Shown: positions 5,406 through 6,460 of the stretch, one piece after another
Layout of the letters: each line of letters begins with the position of its first letter
How positions within the stretch are numbered: the stretch's first letter is position 1
Assembly (NCBI GenBank): GCA_023230825.1
Contig: JALNWO010000095.1
Span: 1-6,460, forward strand
DNA from: Acholeplasmataceae bacterium
GTDB taxonomy: Bacteria; Bacillota_I; Bacilli_A; Acholeplasmatales; Acholeplasmataceae
Length of the DNA stretch: 6,460 bases
Direction of reading: 5' to 3'
Made by a program: the position numbers and the translations under genes
Notes under the pieces: model-generated
Told to the model about the DNA's origin: nothing
Database searches by the model: none
What the model saw: the letters and a program-made list of their open reading frames with translations, nothing else

Positions 5406-6460
5406 ATGTCAAAACAAACGAAACTTGTTGAGAAAATAACGTCTCGTGCTGAAAACTTTGCCCAGTGGTATACGGATTTATGTCTTCAAGCCGAGTTAAT
5501 GGATTATAGTGATGTCAAAGGATTTATTATTTACCGTCCATATGGCTATGCCTTATGGGAAGGGATTCAATCTTATTTAGACCGACGTTTTAAAGAAACA
5601 GGTCATGAAAATGTCTACATGCCTTTGGTCATCCCAGAATCATTATTTCAAAAAGAAAAAGATCATGTGGAAGGGTTTGCCCCAGAAACAGCGATGATTA
5701 CAACAACCGGTGTTGAAGAATTACAAGAGCGACTCATTATTCGCCCAACATCAGAAACACTGTTTTGTACGCATTATCAAAAAATTATTAATTCATATCG
5801 GGATTTACCGAAAAAATATAACCAGTGGTGTAGCGTGGTCCGTTGGGAAAAAACGACCCGGCCTTTTTTACGTGGTAAAGAATTTTTATGGCAAGAAGGA
5901 CACACTGTTCATCAAACAGAATTAGAAGCGAGAACAGAAACGTTAGACATGTTGAAAATTTATGAAGATTTAGGAACTGAATGGCTCGCAATACCTTTTG
6001 TTACTGGACGTAAAACAGAAAAAGAAAAATTCGCTGGTGCAGAAGAAACATACTCGATTGAAGCGTTAATGCCTGACGGCCAAGCGTTACAATCAGGAAC
6101 AACCCATTACTTTGGACAATCTTTCGCAAAAGCATTCGATATTAAATTTCAAGATGAAAATAACCAAATTCAATATGCGTATCAAACATCATGGGGTGTC
6201 TCTACGCGATTGATTGGCGCTATTATTATGGTTCATGGTGATGATGAAGGGTTAGTATTACCGCCATACGTTGCACCCACACAAGTGGTAATTATTCCTA
6301 TCCGTAACCAAGAAAATATGAATGAAGCAACAACCAAGCTTGCAAATGAGCTGAAAGCGAAAGGTTTCCGGGTTCAAATCGATGATTCTAATAAATCCCC
6401 AGGGTGGAAATTTAGTGAATCCGAAATGAAAGGCATTCCGGTTCGCATTGAAATTGGGCC
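5406..6460 (+). CDS. proS: Prolyl-tRNA synthetase, type 3 (no editing insertion), 3'-truncated by the window edge
   Basis: ProRS charges tRNA-Pro with proline through a prolyl-adenylate. The visible 351 codons begin at an ATG with SD AAAGGAG (5390-5396) 9 nt upstream. Class II motif 1 lies in [16 protein letters not shown] (47-62) through YMPLVIP (71-77). The proline-site RPTSET (113-118) and motif 2 [20 protein letters not shown] (146-165) follow, then motif 3 [19 protein letters not shown] (262-280) with GLVLPP, then the start of the anticodon-binding domain (VVIIPIRNQ, 294-302). Motif 2 runs to motif 3 without the roughly 180-residue INS editing domain of the common bacterial (type 1) enzyme. 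That places it with the short archaeal/eukaryote-like type 3 form, known in mycoplasmas and some other bacteria. About 125 residues, including the C-terminal domain, should lie beyond the edge. It is probably cotranscribed with cvfB. Confidence 0.96.
   Translation, partial: MSKQTKLVEKITSRAENFAQWYTDLCLQAELMDYSDVKGFIIYRPYGYALWEGIQSYLDRRFKETGHENVYMPLVIPESLFQKEKDHVEGFAPETAMITTTGVEELQERLIIRPTSETLFCTHYQKIINSYRDLPKKYNQWCSVVRWEKTTRPFLRGKEFLWQEGHTVHQTELEARTETLDMLKIYEDLGTEWLAIPFVTGRKTEKEKFAGAEETYSIEALMPDGQALQSGTTHYFGQSFAKAFDIKFQDENNQIQYAYQTSWGVSTRLIGAIIMVHGDDEGLVLPPYVAPTQVVIIPIRNQENMNEATTKLANELKAKGFRVQIDDSNKSPGWKFSESEMKGIPVRIEIG

Noticed and set aside
5710..5991. Open frames of about 70 aa on both strands inside proS
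   Set aside because: They shadow the motif 2 region of proS, which is fully conserved in the true frame.

Overview
The window reads as an ordinary chromosomal segment of an AT-rich, low-GC Gram-positive bacterium (Bacillota/Bacilli or a relative of the Mollicutes that kept the standard code). Reasons: AT-rich codon use, strong purine-rich Shine-Dalgarno sites, sigma-A style promoters with TATAAT or TACAAT -10 boxes, U-tract terminators, the mutL-miaA gene order, a MutL with the endonuclease motif (the type found in bacteria without MutH), a CvfB/YitL-type S1 protein and a prolyl-tRNA synthetase without the editing insertion. TGA is a true stop here (mutL, miaA, aroK and fic all end with it), so this is not a TGA=Trp mycoplasma. 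A lineage such as Izemoplasmatales/Haloplasmatales/Acholeplasma-like or an early-branching Bacilli would fit, but that is inference. All genes lie on the + strand.

Region 1 (1-3244) is a compressed operon: the C-terminal part of mutL (mismatch repair; the start lies outside the window), miaA (tRNA A37 prenylation), aroK (shikimate kinase) and aroQ (type II 3-dehydroquinate dehydratase). Each of the three junctions is an ATGA overlap, so translation is probably coupled. AroQ has two substitutions in its active-site strand that deserve checking.

Region 2 (3245-4498) holds two single-gene units. The first is a 65-aa cold-shock protein with its own promoter and a UUCG-tetraloop terminator. The second is a stand-alone Fic-domain protein with an extended -10 promoter, a strong SD and a terminator whose stem includes part of the stop codon. 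The Fic protein keeps the catalytic core, but its ATP-side second arginine (Arg to Lys) and its autoinhibitory Glu motif are both altered. It is the least ordinary gene in the window.

Region 3 (4499-6460) is a likely two-gene unit: cvfB (three S1-like OB folds plus a winged helix, an RNA-binding regulator) followed 18 nt later by proS (type 3 prolyl-tRNA synthetase), which runs off the right edge.

No mobile elements, CRISPR arrays, RNA genes or obvious horizontally acquired islands are visible. No stretch over 300 bases lacks a gene. No clearly new multi-gene system is present; the best leads are the variant Fic protein, the altered AroQ active site, and the overlapping hairpins between fic and cvfB.
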